Source of the DNA: Fimbriimonas sp.
GTDB taxonomy: Bacteria; Armatimonadota; Fimbriimonadia; Fimbriimonadales; Fimbriimonadaceae
NCBI GenBank assembly: GCA_031292555.1
Contig: JARLGV010000111.1
Span: forward strand, 1-64,000
Direction of reading: 5' to 3'
DNA: 64,000 nucleotides
Position 1 is the first letter of the stretch; every line of letters begins with the position of its first letter. Below, one piece after another: positions 28,474 to 36,421 of this stretch. The notes below the pieces were generated by a model, which was not told the DNA's origin, did not search any database, and worked only from the letters and a program-made list of their open reading frames with translations. The position numbers and the translations under genes were made by a program.

Positions 28474-29367
28474 ATGGTCGAAACGCTCGAACATCGCCGG
28501 TTCGTGGAGTTCTGCGACGCTTGTCGCCGCTACCGATACATCGGGCTGTGCTTCGGAGCGCCGGGAGTTGGGAAGACACTGTCAGCGAGACATTACAGTC
28601 GCTTCGAGGCGGTTAAGGACTCGGACCGCCGGACGGCGTGCATTGCTGAAGGCGCCCCACCGGACACGGTCTTCTACACACCTTCGGTTGTGAACACGCC
28701 GCGCACCATAGACCTCGCCATTAGGCGCTCTCGCGACTCCATCCGAAACCTTGCAAAACGGCCCCTGAGACTTGAAATGGAAGAGAAGTTGAACGCAATC
28801 CGGCTACGAGACGAGAACTACAAGTCTGAGATTCTGCGCAAGCATGATTGGTTTTCAAGGCCAGTTCCCGAACTCAGACCCACATATGGTGAAGTGGCCA
28901 GGGCTTACTCCATAAAGGAAATGGAGATCGCTGACCCTACCGCACTCATCCTAGTCGACGAAGCCGACCGCTTGCGGATGGCAAGCCTAGAACAGGTTCG
29001 AGCCATCTTCGATGCCGGAAACATCGGCATGATTCTGGTCGGGATGCCGGGCATCGAAAAGCGTCTTGCCAGATACCCCCAGTTCTACTCTCGCATCGGA
29101 TTTGTGCATGAGTTTCGGCCCCTCGCCGCGAATGAGATTCGTGATCTCTTGGAAAAGGGCTGGGTGCCTCCCGGAGTGAACCTTCCCGAACGACCTCTCG
29201 ACCCAGAGACAATAGCGGCGATTATTCGAATGACGGCTGGCAACTTCCGACTTCTGAACCGCCTCCTAACCCAAATTGAGCGAATTCTTGAGGTCAACTC
29301 ACTCCAAGAAGTAACGAAGGCCGCTGTGGAAGCAGCTCGCGAGAGCCTGGTGATTGGAGAGGCCTGA
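28474..29367 (+). CDS. tniB: TniB-like AAA+ ATPase of element B
   Basis: The start at ATG 28474 has AAAGGA 9 bases upstream and gives the same N-terminus as the element A homologue (HRRFVEFCDACRRYRYIGLC). A longer frame overlaps tniA by 77 bases. The 297-residue protein has Walker A (GAPGVGKTLSARHYS), Walker B (ALILVDEADRLRMASLEQVR), the sensor stretch IGMILVGMPGIEKRLARYPQ and the C-terminal helical lid (IAAIIRMTAGNFRLLNRLLT). Its stop is 8 bases before the right terminal repeat. Target-capture ATPase by homology to TniB/MuB/TnsC. Confidence 0.92.
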   Translation: MVETLEHRRFVEFCDACRRYRYIGLCFGAPGVGKTLSARHYSRFEAVKDSDRRTACIAEGAPPDTVFYTPSVVNTPRTIDLAIRRSRDSIRNLAKRPLRLEMEEKLNAIRLRDENYKSEILRKHDWFSRPVPELRPTYGEVARAYSIKEMEIADPTALILVDEADRLRMASLEQVRAIFDAGNIGMILVGMPGIEKRLARYPQFYSRIGFVHEFRPLAANEIRDLLEKGWVPPGVNLPERPLDPETIAAIIRMTAGNFRLLNRLLTQIERILEVNSLQEVTKAAVEAARESLVIGEA

Positions 29368-29375
29368 GGTTCACT

Positions 29376-29425
29376 TGCGCCATTTATCGCGCAAAGAATT
29401 ACGCCAAATAATTCGCAAAGTGACA
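29376..29425 (-). repeat. B-type terminal repeat, right end of element B and of the composite
   Basis: On the minus strand it begins TGTCACTTTGCGAATTATTT, then GGCGTAATTCTTTGCGCG, pairing with 26922-26971. It is followed directly by the right copy of the target duplication. Confidence 0.85.
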
Positions 29426-29433
29426 GGTATTGG
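29426..29433. repeat. Target-site duplication, right copy
   Basis: GGTATTGG repeats 18319-18326 and continues into the hydrolase 3' half without a frame break. Confidence 0.8.
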
Positions 29434-29875
29434 CGAGATGGAGCCAAAGGGGCCGTACTCCAACGTTTCTGATTCCGTCAGGTGCGCGATAGACATGTAC
29501 GGGCCCGGCGACCTAAGCGTCGGCGACCGACAGGACGAGCCGTATCTCCGGGCAAGTATGAACAAGTTTGCACGCGCGTTCGGTGCCGCATCGCTCAACG
29601 ATGAAGTGCTACGCCAAGCCTCCCCGGTTCGCTACATCAAACATCGATCTCCACCCATAATGGTCATGTTTGGAAAGGCAGACGATATTCTCGAATGGAC
29701 GCAGGGCGAGGAGATTGCGGACGCGCTTCGCAAGAACGACGTCCCGACGGCTAAAGTGTTCTTGGACGACATTGGGCATAATTTCGATTGGGAAAGCTGG
29801 AACAGGCGACCTCTTACGCGGGACGTGAAACAGATCTCGTTGGCCTTTCTCAACAAGTATCTAGATGGTAATTAA
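29426..29875 (+). pseudogene. Alpha/beta-hydrolase, 3' half
   Basis: The frame supplies the C-terminal half of the split esterase: IMVMFGKADDILEWTQGEEI with the catalytic Asp, and FLDDIGHNFDWES with the catalytic His, ending ISLAFLNKYLDGN. It lacks its own start and nucleophile. The coding frame is undamaged up to its stop, so the disruption looks recent. An upstream ATG at 29439 could allow translation of a fragment, but it would be inactive. Confidence 0.88.
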
Positions 29876-30282
29876 TTCCCTTACTGAATTGTCTGCTGCT
29901 GGAATGAGTCTTTTTGGTGTGGCCCAACCGTGGTGCCAGCTGGCCGCTGGTCTACCAAGCAAGGTACGCGCAACGTGAATTGTAAGTCACCAAGGTCACA
30001 CCAAATGACTGGCTGAAACCTACGTTCCAATCAGGCTGGAGCGCGATTCTGCGGTCTTTGACGCCTTTCGTGTACACGGTCATCTTGGGGCGTGACATAC
30101 GTAAAAGTTCGGAGGTTTGACTGTCACCGCATGAGCCAGTGGATGGTTGCCGGCGTTGTTCGTTGTGCCATGCCGGTCAAGCGGGCGTGAACGACGTTGG
30201 GCGGGCTGAAGCCCGGGACACTTGGGAGGACTGAAGGCGGCGCTCCTTGTGAGAGGGGAAGTGGGGTACACCGGGGGGCGTC
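29876..30282. other. Intergenic gap before the sulfatase gene
   Basis: These 407 bases hold no convincing gene or RNA. Two GC-rich short palindromic stretches (GGGCGGGCTGAAGCCCG near 30200) are present. No transposon end of A or B type was recognised here. Confidence 0.4.
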
Positions 30283-31788
30283 ATGCGGATTCTCTATATC
30301 GATATCGACTCGTTGCGTCCGGACCACTTGGGCTGCTATGGATACCATCGGAACACGAGTCCTAACATCGATGTGTTGGCGGCACAGGGAGCCCGGATGC
30401 AAAGCTTATACGCGTCCGATACGCCCTGCCTTCCGAGTCGAACCGGGTTCTTCGGAGGGCGGTTTGGGACACGAACGGGAGTAGTCAACCATGGCGGCGT
30501 CTGCGCAGACCTCCAGCCCCAAGGACGCGACCGTGACTTCCGCTCGCGTGCGGCCGATAATTCCCTGGCCTCGCTCCTTACGCGATGCGGTTACTGGACC
30601 GCATCGGTAAGTCCGTTCCCTCGTCGCCACAGCGCTTACCAGATGACATACGGTTTCAACGAGACGATCGACACCGGCCGGGGTGGGATGGAGAATGCCG
30701 ACGAGATCTATCGGGAAGCCGAACGATGGCTCAAGGGGCGAGGCAAGGAAGATAACTGGTTTCTGCATGTCAACATGTGGGACCCCCATACGCCCTACGA
30801 CACGCCGGTGGAGTTTGGCAACCCGTTCGCGGAAGAGCCAATCGACCCATGGATCACCGAGGAGGTCATAGCCAGGCAGCGAGCCTCGTACGGTCCCCAC
30901 TCCGCCCACGAAGTACCTCATTACGACAACAAGATCGACCCTAAGCGTTGGACAATAGGGCGCGGTGAGATTCAGTCGCTCGAAGACGCGAAGGTGCACT
31001 TGGATGGATACGACTGCGGCGTGCGATACGCCGACATGTATGTCGGCAAGATCATCGCCTTGCTCGATGAACTCGGAGTGTTGGAGGAAACCGCGATCGT
31101 TGTCGCAGCCGACCATGGCGAGAACCTTGGCGAACTGAATATTTGGGGAGATCACCAGACGGCGGACGAATTCACAAACCACATTCCAGGTGTGATCCGC
31201 TGGCCGGGCGTCACACAGCCCGGTTCGGCTCTTTCCGGGTTCCGCTATCATCTCGATCTCGCTGCCACGATCGTCGACCTATGCAGTCCGAAGGGTAGGG
31301 ATGTGCTGGCTCAAGCCGGATGGGACGGGAGCTCATTTGCGCCTGGGCTTCAGTGCGGCGATGACACAGGACGCGGCAGACTCTTTCTAAGCCAGGGCGC
31401 GTGGAGTTGTCAGCGGACGGCGCGATGGAACAAGTGGATACTCATCCACACGATCGACACCGGCACGAAAGATTTCTCGGAGTGGATGCTGTTCGATCTG
31501 GAAGCGGACCCGCACCAGACGAGGAACCTCGTTTCGGAGTACCCGGAGGTCGTCGAAACGGTTGGTAAGGAGATCACCGAAGCGTTTGCCGAGATGTCGG
31601 TGGACTGTCCGGTAGGCGATCCGTTCGAAGTCGTGATTTCGGAAGGAGGACCATTACATGCGAGGGTCGGCGGCTACGACTGGGAACCGTATCTTAAACG
31701 TCTCACCGAAACCGGTCGCGGTCACCATGCCGACTGGCTGCGCGAGCATGGTAACGCGCCGAGGCCGTCTGAATTGGCAGCGTACTAG
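30283..31788 (+). CDS. Sulfatase (type I, formylglycine-dependent)
   Basis: The 501-residue protein has the N-terminal metal site DIDSLRPDHLGCYGY and the sulfatase signature TPCLPSRTGFFGGRFGTRTG, in which the Cys of CxPSR is converted to formylglycine. The metal-binding AADHGENLGELNIWGDH follows later. There is no signal peptide, so either it is cytosolic or the true start differs. The length is usual. C-terminal features (MLFDLEADPHQTRNLVSEYP) are common in the arylsulfatase/heparan-type groups. The substrate is not determinable; with fucosidase and glycosidase genes nearby, sulfated polysaccharide degradation is plausible. No anaerobic or FGE-type maturase is in the window. Confidence 0.9.
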   Translation: MRILYIDIDSLRPDHLGCYGYHRNTSPNIDVLAAQGARMQSLYASDTPCLPSRTGFFGGRFGTRTGVVNHGGVCADLQPQGRDRDFRSRAADNSLASLLTRCGYWTASVSPFPRRHSAYQMTYGFNETIDTGRGGMENADEIYREAERWLKGRGKEDNWFLHVNMWDPHTPYDTPVEFGNPFAEEPIDPWITEEVIARQRASYGPHSAHEVPHYDNKIDPKRWTIGRGEIQSLEDAKVHLDGYDCGVRYADMYVGKIIALLDELGVLEETAIVVAADHGENLGELNIWGDHQTADEFTNHIPGVIRWPGVTQPGSALSGFRYHLDLAATIVDLCSPKGRDVLAQAGWDGSSFAPGLQCGDDTGRGRLFLSQGAWSCQRTARWNKWILIHTIDTGTKDFSEWMLFDLEADPHQTRNLVSEYPEVVETVGKEITEAFAEMSVDCPVGDPFEVVISEGGPLHARVGGYDWEPYLKRLTETGRGHHADWLREHGNAPRPSELAAY

Positions 31789-31833
31789 GCACACCATCGA
31801 AACCATGTCTTTGCCGCCACGTAGGTTGATTCA

Positions 31834-32562
31834 GTGATGACCACGATGCGAACGATGCCTCCGCCTCCACGAAACGTGCGGATCAAACGGTCCAGCCACA
31901 TCCTGCGGGTTTTCGTTTGGGTGCTCCTCGCATTGACGGGTTTCGGCATTCCTCTCGGCATGAATCGACAGACACACCGGCTCACCCTGCTCATGGAGCA
32001 GGGACACATAGTCCACGCCCAGGTGATCACCGGCCGGATCTCACGCGGGAAGTCAACCAGCCACTACCTGACCATCACCTTCAGCGATCGCGGGTTTGTA
32101 TACTCGGGCGAACAGCGAGTTCCTTACTACATCTATGACACGTACGTACAGGCGCCTGAAGTACCGGTCGTGACTATGCCAGACGATCCATCTAGCTTCG
32201 AAGTTGGCGAGATGACCCAAGATCGGATTGATCACGCAAAGCTGCCTTGGGAGGTCCTTGGATCGATGTTTGCCGTGGTGATCGTGTTCGTGTTGGGCTC
32301 AATCGAATACACGTTGAACTTCGAACGGAGGTTGCTGACGAAGGGACAGGTGGCGATCGGGCGCGTCGAAGCCCTGATCCCAGGCAAAACCTCGTACGTT
32401 AAATACACGTACGTGACACGGTTCGGTGAACGTGCCGCAAAGCGGTCCACGCCGACGGTGCGCCGGTTCACGGTTGGCGAAGAGATCGAGGTTCTGTACG
32501 ATCCAGACAATGACAGGGACTCGTTGCCCACGAGCTTGTTCCAGATGTGCGAAATCGCCTAA
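31834..32562 (+). CDS. DUF3592-like membrane protein, paralogue 1 of 3
   Basis: The 242-residue protein has two transmembrane helices (about 30-50, FVWVLLALTGFGIPLGM; about 145-165, VLGSMFAVVIVFVLGSIEY). The loop between them has the pattern GRISRGKSTSHYLTITFSDR and VPVVTMPDDPSSFEVGEM. A C-terminal DUF3592-like segment ends EEIEVLYDPDNDRDSLP. The start is one of two adjacent ATGs (31834, 31837). It is the first of three tandem homologues with the same length and architecture, all with a PPPR...R.K/R.. N-terminus. Function unknown. Confidence 0.72.
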   Translation: MMTTMRTMPPPPRNVRIKRSSHILRVFVWVLLALTGFGIPLGMNRQTHRLTLLMEQGHIVHAQVITGRISRGKSTSHYLTITFSDRGFVYSGEQRVPYYIYDTYVQAPEVPVVTMPDDPSSFEVGEMTQDRIDHAKLPWEVLGSMFAVVIVFVLGSIEYTLNFERRLLTKGQVAIGRVEALIPGKTSYVKYTYVTRFGERAAKRSTPTVRRFTVGEEIEVLYDPDNDRDSLPTSLFQMCEIA

Positions 32563-32637
32563 TTTGCGGTCTGGGGACGAAGCATGAGACGGATGGCAGC
32601 CAGCTTGCGTGGAACCCACGTACAATGGGCCAGACCT

Positions 32638-33378
32638 GTGAATTCGTATTCGATATCGCCGCCCCCTCGGAGCATCCGGATGAGAACCGGGGCAATCGTT
32701 GGTCGGGTTCTCCTTTGGACTCTGATCGCTGTAGTAGCGTTGTACGTGCCGCACGGAATGACCGAGCAAGTGTCCCGCCTGTGGACTCTGATGGCAGCGG
32801 GAAGAACCGTTGACGGTCAGGTTCTCGACAGCCGAGTTCGACATGGCAAGTCGACGACCTACTACCTGACCGTCTCGTTTAGCGATCGAGGGTTTAGTTT
32901 CAGTGGGGAGCGTGAAGTACCGATGGGAATCTTCAACCGGTACTCGGGGCAATCAGCCATTCCGGTGTTAACGATGCCGACTGATCCAACCGATTTCGAG
33001 GTTGGACCTATCGACGAGTCGCGAATCAACTACTTGAGAACACAATGGCTGATCTTTGGCGGAGGCGCGTTTCTCGTCGTCCTGATTTTCGTGATCTCGT
33101 TCGAATACACGTCGGCAGTGGAGCGGGGACTTCTGGCAAACGGGCAGGTAGGGACCGGCTGCATCGACTCAGTGTATAGAGGGAGGAGCACGATCGTTCG
33201 TTACGAGTTCGAGACTCCGTACGGAGCCCGAACCGGCAAATTCTCTCCGGCTTTTCGTCGGCCCCGTATCCCTGAGATCGGCAGCCAAATCGAGGTTCTT
33301 TACGATCCGAACAATGATCGCCGCTCTATCCCATTGAAGATGGTCCAACTCTGGCAATTGGATGGAACACAGGCGTAG
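32638..33378 (+). CDS. DUF3592-like membrane protein, paralogue 2 of 3
   Basis: GTG 32638 is taken as start because it gives MNSYSISPPPRSIRMRTGAI, matching both neighbours; an upstream ATG at 32584 adds an unmatched tail. A TACAAT box ends 11 bases before the GTG and would put the transcript start at or next to it. The 246-residue product repeats the family plan: helix 1 (VLLWTLIAVVALYVPHGM), loop with VRHGKSTTYYLTVSFSDRGF, helix 2 (FGGGAFLVVLIFVISFEY) and the end GSQIEVLYDPNNDRRSIPLK. It is closest to paralogue 3 by eye. Confidence 0.7.
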   Translation: MNSYSISPPPRSIRMRTGAIVGRVLLWTLIAVVALYVPHGMTEQVSRLWTLMAAGRTVDGQVLDSRVRHGKSTTYYLTVSFSDRGFSFSGEREVPMGIFNRYSGQSAIPVLTMPTDPTDFEVGPIDESRINYLRTQWLIFGGGAFLVVLIFVISFEYTSAVERGLLANGQVGTGCIDSVYRGRSTIVRYEFETPYGARTGKFSPAFRRPRIPEIGSQIEVLYDPNNDRRSIPLKMVQLWQLDGTQA

Positions 33379-33425
33379 GCGCCACAACCTCTTGGCGATT
33401 CACACCGTAAAATAACCGGCAAGCA

Positions 33426-34157
33426 ATGATGGACTCGACTGTTCCCCCACCTCCTCGTGCAATTCGAATGAAGACCGGCGCGATCGTCGGCCGTACCGTC
33501 CTATGGTTGTTGGTCCTCGCTTGCTATATTGGGATTCCTTACGGAATGAGCCGTGAGGTGGCGCGATTGCAGACCCTGATGGAATCTGGCAAGACAGTAG
33601 TGGGGCGGGTTCTTTCCAGCCGTATCGTTCGCGGTAAGTCGTATGCCTACTACCTCTCGGTGGCGTTTAGCGACCGGGGCTTCAGCTACTCTGGCGAACG
33701 GCCGGTCTTCTCTACCTACTACTACAAGTACTGCAACCAGTCCGAAGTGCCGGTAGTCGCCATGCCCAACGATCCCGGTGACTTCGAGATCGGGGGCGTG
33801 GATCCGATGCAGATCGATTACGCAAGAAGACAGTGGCTGGTACCCGGGGGACTTTGGACGTTCATTCTCACTTTTTTTGTGATCATGTTCGAAGTCAGCC
33901 TTATCAGGGAGCGTTCGCTACTGAGGAGAGGGCAGGTGGCCCAGGGCCAAGTAGTCTCCGTAATCAAAGGGAAGGGCTCTGCGATCAAGTATCGGTTCGA
34001 TTCCCGATTCGGAACGCGCGAGGGGAAGTGCTCGGTGTCGTCGACGGCCAAGCTTGCGGGATTTTCGGAAGGGGTCGGAATTGAGATCCTCTACGACCCG
34101 AACAACGACCGCAGTTCTATCCCCGCCGTGCTGTTTCAGTTGGTCGAGCTGGCCTGA
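33426..34157 (+). CDS. DUF3592-like membrane protein, paralogue 3 of 3
   Basis: The 243-residue protein has helix 1 (VLWLLVLACYIGIPYGM), the loop VRGKSYAYYLSVAFSDRGFS, helix 2 (GGLWTFILTFFVIMFEVSL) and the end VGIEILYDPNNDRSSIPAVL. The central block of the three paralogues is better conserved than the helices, so the loop (outside) and C-terminal domain (inside) probably carry the function. A TAAAAT box ends 12 bases before the ATG and no Shine-Dalgarno is visible. Each of the three genes seems to have its own close promoter, which argues for separate duplication units and not one operon. Confidence 0.7.
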   Translation: MMDSTVPPPPRAIRMKTGAIVGRTVLWLLVLACYIGIPYGMSREVARLQTLMESGKTVVGRVLSSRIVRGKSYAYYLSVAFSDRGFSYSGERPVFSTYYYKYCNQSEVPVVAMPNDPGDFEIGGVDPMQIDYARRQWLVPGGLWTFILTFFVIMFEVSLIRERSLLRRGQVAQGQVVSVIKGKGSAIKYRFDSRFGTREGKCSVSSTAKLAGFSEGVGIEILYDPNNDRSSIPAVLFQLVELA

Positions 34158-34166
34158 TTTGGCTCC

Positions 34167-35888
34167 TTATGTCTGGCGCATATCAAGCCTGACCTCGTTG
34201 CCCACCGAGTCGATTCGAACTCCGGCGGCAGTGGGCTCAGCGTGTCCTCGCATGACCTTGACCGAATAGTTGAAGCTTTCAAAGCGGTAGTTCAGCCGGT
34301 CCTTCTCGATTGAAACGAAGGAAGTGCGATCGTGGGCCCACTGGAAGTCGAGAGCAAAAGTCTTGCCCTCGGGCAAGTCGTTTGCCCGAACTGAAAGCAC
34401 GTGCTCGCCTAGATCCAGGTGAAGTACTCCACCCGTTTTGATGGGAACGCCGATTTCGAGAGTCGAGCCTGATTCTCGCACATCCGCGAACGAGGTCGCT
34501 TCAATCGTTGACGTGTCACCTTGGGAATTGATGAGTACAAAGCGCCCCGCGCACTTGGTCTTCCCATCGCTCCAGTGGAGCGCATCCAACACCGCGGGCA
34601 GTCGCTGTTCAATTCCATGGATTCGAGTCGGATTATCAAGATACGGTTGGCGCAGCCGATCGCTATAGACGGCTATGTCGCGCAGGAATATCTCGCTTCC
34701 ACGCGAGTGGAGGTTCGCGCGGTAGAAGCGGCTTTGATACCAGATGCTTTTCTCGGCTGGGTTATCGTGCCCAAACGGGTCGGTAAGTTGCACTTGGGCC
34801 TGGGGCGGCGTCGTTGGGAAAGCGCTCTTGAATCGCCGACCGGTCTCTCCCATCGTCTCAATCGATAGAGCACCGGCGTCCCGCAGTTCTGCCAAAGCCG
34901 TCATTTGCATCGCGAAACCATCCCGCATGTCCGGCCAGCCGAAGCTGTTCTCCTGGCCCAATTGGGCATATGAAAACGCGAGGCAAGGAGTGTGGGCGAT
35001 CATATCGAAGAAGGTGTCGACGAAGTGCTTGCTGCGTCCCGACGGCCAGACAGGCTCCATCGTGTCTGGGGCGCTGGAAATCGCACCGTCATCGACGGGG
35101 TAGCGGAGGTCGTAGTAATAGACCGGGTCTTGACCGAGGAGGCGAAGGATCGGCGTGTGAATCTGGTTTCTCGCCTCGACGGCGGGGCTCCATGCATTGT
35201 TTCGGCACGGGTAGTAGCCAGCGATCGGGGCTCCCCAGATCGTGAAACCATCGGTGGAATCCTGGTCACGGCAAACCGCGAAGGCATCGATCGGATAGTG
35301 GTCACTAAGGTAGCCGACAGTAACGGCGTCAAGGTTCCACGACGCGATGGAGGCCGGGTACCGACCCCATATCTTCTTGAATTCGCGCATAGCCGTAACC
35401 GCCAGTTTGATCCGTTCCTCGTGGGTGTAGCCGATCAGATAGGCGACTGGCACGTGGTAGTCCCAGCCCCAGTCAGGGCGTCCCCGCCACTCGACTCCGG
35501 CTGCGTCGCAGAGCTTGTGGTTCATCTCGAACCAGAAACCGACCTCGTGGTTTGCCGGCATTTCCTTCTTGAGGTACTCGACGAACTGTCCGGACACGAG
35601 GGCGTCGAACTGGAGCAGCCAACTTGCCGGAAATCCGTGTTTCTTGACCTGCTCCATCTGGCCGACGAGCGGCGCCATCAAGTCGACGGGGCCCCGTGGC
35701 TCCTCGCCGCGCAGGAAGTTCATGATGTTGATCGATCGCAACGGCTTGAAGCCGGCTACCGTCGGAGAGGGAGATCCTTCGGCGAGGGCGACCCGGCCGA
35801 TCTCGCCGGCGCCGAACGCCACAAGCGTTCCCGCCCCGATCTGCAGAACCTGACGACGCGTGAACTCAGAAGCGGAGGGTTTGGTCAT
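34167..35888 (-). CDS. Tat-exported polysaccharide-deacetylase-like protein
   Basis: The start at 35888 gives a Tat signal (TRRQVLQIGAGTLVAFGAG); the frame extends 12 codons further up without improvement. The 573-residue mature part begins with SINIMNFLRGEEPRGP. A (beta/alpha) region follows with NHEVGFWFEMNHKLCDAAGV, WGWDYHVPVAYLIGYTHEER, RYPASIASWNLDAVTVGYLS and FAVCRDQDSTDGFTIWGAP, reminiscent of glycoside hydrolase/deacetylase barrels. From ~370 the chain turns to beta-sandwich sequence (ETGRRFKSAFPTTPPQAQVQ, LHLDLGEHVLSVRAND). It would act in the periplasm on carbohydrate; the exact activity is not assigned. Confidence 0.6.
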   Translation of the reverse strand: MTKPSASEFTRRQVLQIGAGTLVAFGAGEIGRVALAEGSPSPTVAGFKPLRSINIMNFLRGEEPRGPVDLMAPLVGQMEQVKKHGFPASWLLQFDALVSGQFVEYLKKEMPANHEVGFWFEMNHKLCDAAGVEWRGRPDWGWDYHVPVAYLIGYTHEERIKLAVTAMREFKKIWGRYPASIASWNLDAVTVGYLSDHYPIDAFAVCRDQDSTDGFTIWGAPIAGYYPCRNNAWSPAVEARNQIHTPILRLLGQDPVYYYDLRYPVDDGAISSAPDTMEPVWPSGRSKHFVDTFFDMIAHTPCLAFSYAQLGQENSFGWPDMRDGFAMQMTALAELRDAGALSIETMGETGRRFKSAFPTTPPQAQVQLTDPFGHDNPAEKSIWYQSRFYRANLHSRGSEIFLRDIAVYSDRLRQPYLDNPTRIHGIEQRLPAVLDALHWSDGKTKCAGRFVLINSQGDTSTIEATSFADVRESGSTLEIGVPIKTGGVLHLDLGEHVLSVRANDLPEGKTFALDFQWAHDRTSFVSIEKDRLNYRFESFNYSVKVMRGHAEPTAAGVRIDSVGNEVRLDMRQT

Positions 35889-35939
35889 ATTGGCTGGTAC
35901 GAAGTATGGAACATGCGGTGCCACCGCGTCCTTCGCGTC

Positions 35940-36299
35940 TCAGCTGAGCTTTGTCAAGTTCTCATCCACGTAGAACTGGATGAACTCGGTGGGACGTTTC
36001 TTGATCACGCCGGTGCCGGAGTACTCATGCCCGTCGTGCGTGAAGCGTACGTGGAACTCAAGCTGGCTGTGAGGGAACATCTCGTGGAGACGACTCGACA
36101 TTCGCCCGTAGATCTGGGTTTTGACCTCGACGTCCTGCCAGGGGGAGTGGGCATCCTCTCGCGTTTGGGTGACGGACTCGATCCATTGGGCCGCTTCTAC
36201 TGTTCCGTAAAATACGACTCGTTGAAGATCCCACACAATGACGGAGAGGTTATCAGCCCGAAGCCTTCTCCCGTTGCGTTGGGTTAGTTTAGTCGGCAT
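35940..36299 (-). CDS. Hypothetical protein
   Basis: The 119-residue protein is basic at the N-terminus and has no signal peptide or membrane helix. Recognisable stretches are LSVIVWDLQRVVFYGTVEAA, TQIYGRMSSRLHEMFPHSQL and FVRFTHDGHEYSGTGVI-like beta strands. I do not recognise the family. It is co-directional with the upstream protease and the downstream Tat protein but separated by gaps (122 and 51 bases). Confidence 0.5.
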   Translation of the reverse strand: MPTKLTQRNGRRLRADNLSVIVWDLQRVVFYGTVEAAQWIESVTQTREDAHSPWQDVEVKTQIYGRMSSRLHEMFPHSQLEFHVRFTHDGHEYSGTGVIKKRPTEFIQFYVDENLTKLS

Positions 36300-36365
36300 A
36301 GGTTCATCAAGGATGCCTCCAGCGACTTGAGTTCGTGGACGCGTCCTTCGAATCCGTTATACCTG

Positions 36366-36407
36366 CAAAAAGACGGGCCGTCCGCCAACCAGTGGCGGAC
36401 GGCCCGT
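36366..36407 (-). terminator. Strong intrinsic terminator of the S53 protease gene
   Basis: A perfect 15-bp stem (ACGGGCCGTCCGCCA with TGGCGGACGGCCCGT) and 5-base loop lie 14 bases after the stop. On the minus strand they are followed by C and five Ts. Confidence 0.92.
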
Positions 36408-36421
36408 GGGTTGCGACCAGC

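Larger units (their letters stand above)
18327..29425. mobile_element. 11.1-kb composite transposon interrupting the hydrolase gene
   Basis: The unit is bounded on the left by an A-type end (18327-18376) and on the right by a B-type end (29376-29425), and is flanked by GGTATTGG on both sides. It holds a membrane ankyrin gene, a second A-type left end, a zinc-ribbon ankyrin gene, a tyrosine recombinase and the first TniA/TniB pair. These are followed by the A-type right end (25032), an IS21 remnant, a PD40 lipoprotein gene and element B with the second TniA/TniB pair. The direct repeat and exact in-frame repair of the host gene show that the whole block entered as one unit. No TniQ, Cas or CRISPR component is present. 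Confidence 0.82.
26922..29425. mobile_element. Element B: compact two-gene TniA/TniB transposon
   Basis: This 2504-bp unit consists of 50-bp imperfect inverted repeats (about 41/50 identical) and two genes, a DDE transposase and an AAA+ ATPase. The left copy differs at position 2 (TTT for TGT). The flanks of 26922 and 29425 do not match each other; the right flank instead matches the far left flank at 18319. Confidence 0.8.

Noticed and set aside
18327-29425. A CRISPR-associated transposon
   Set aside because: The ends and TniA/TniB genes recall type V-K CAST, but no Cas12k-like gene, TniQ gene or repeat-spacer array is present anywhere in the block.
34992-36287. A 431-codon plus-strand frame
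   Set aside because: It runs antisense through the Tat-exported protein gene and the small hypothetical gene and has no recognisable family motif.
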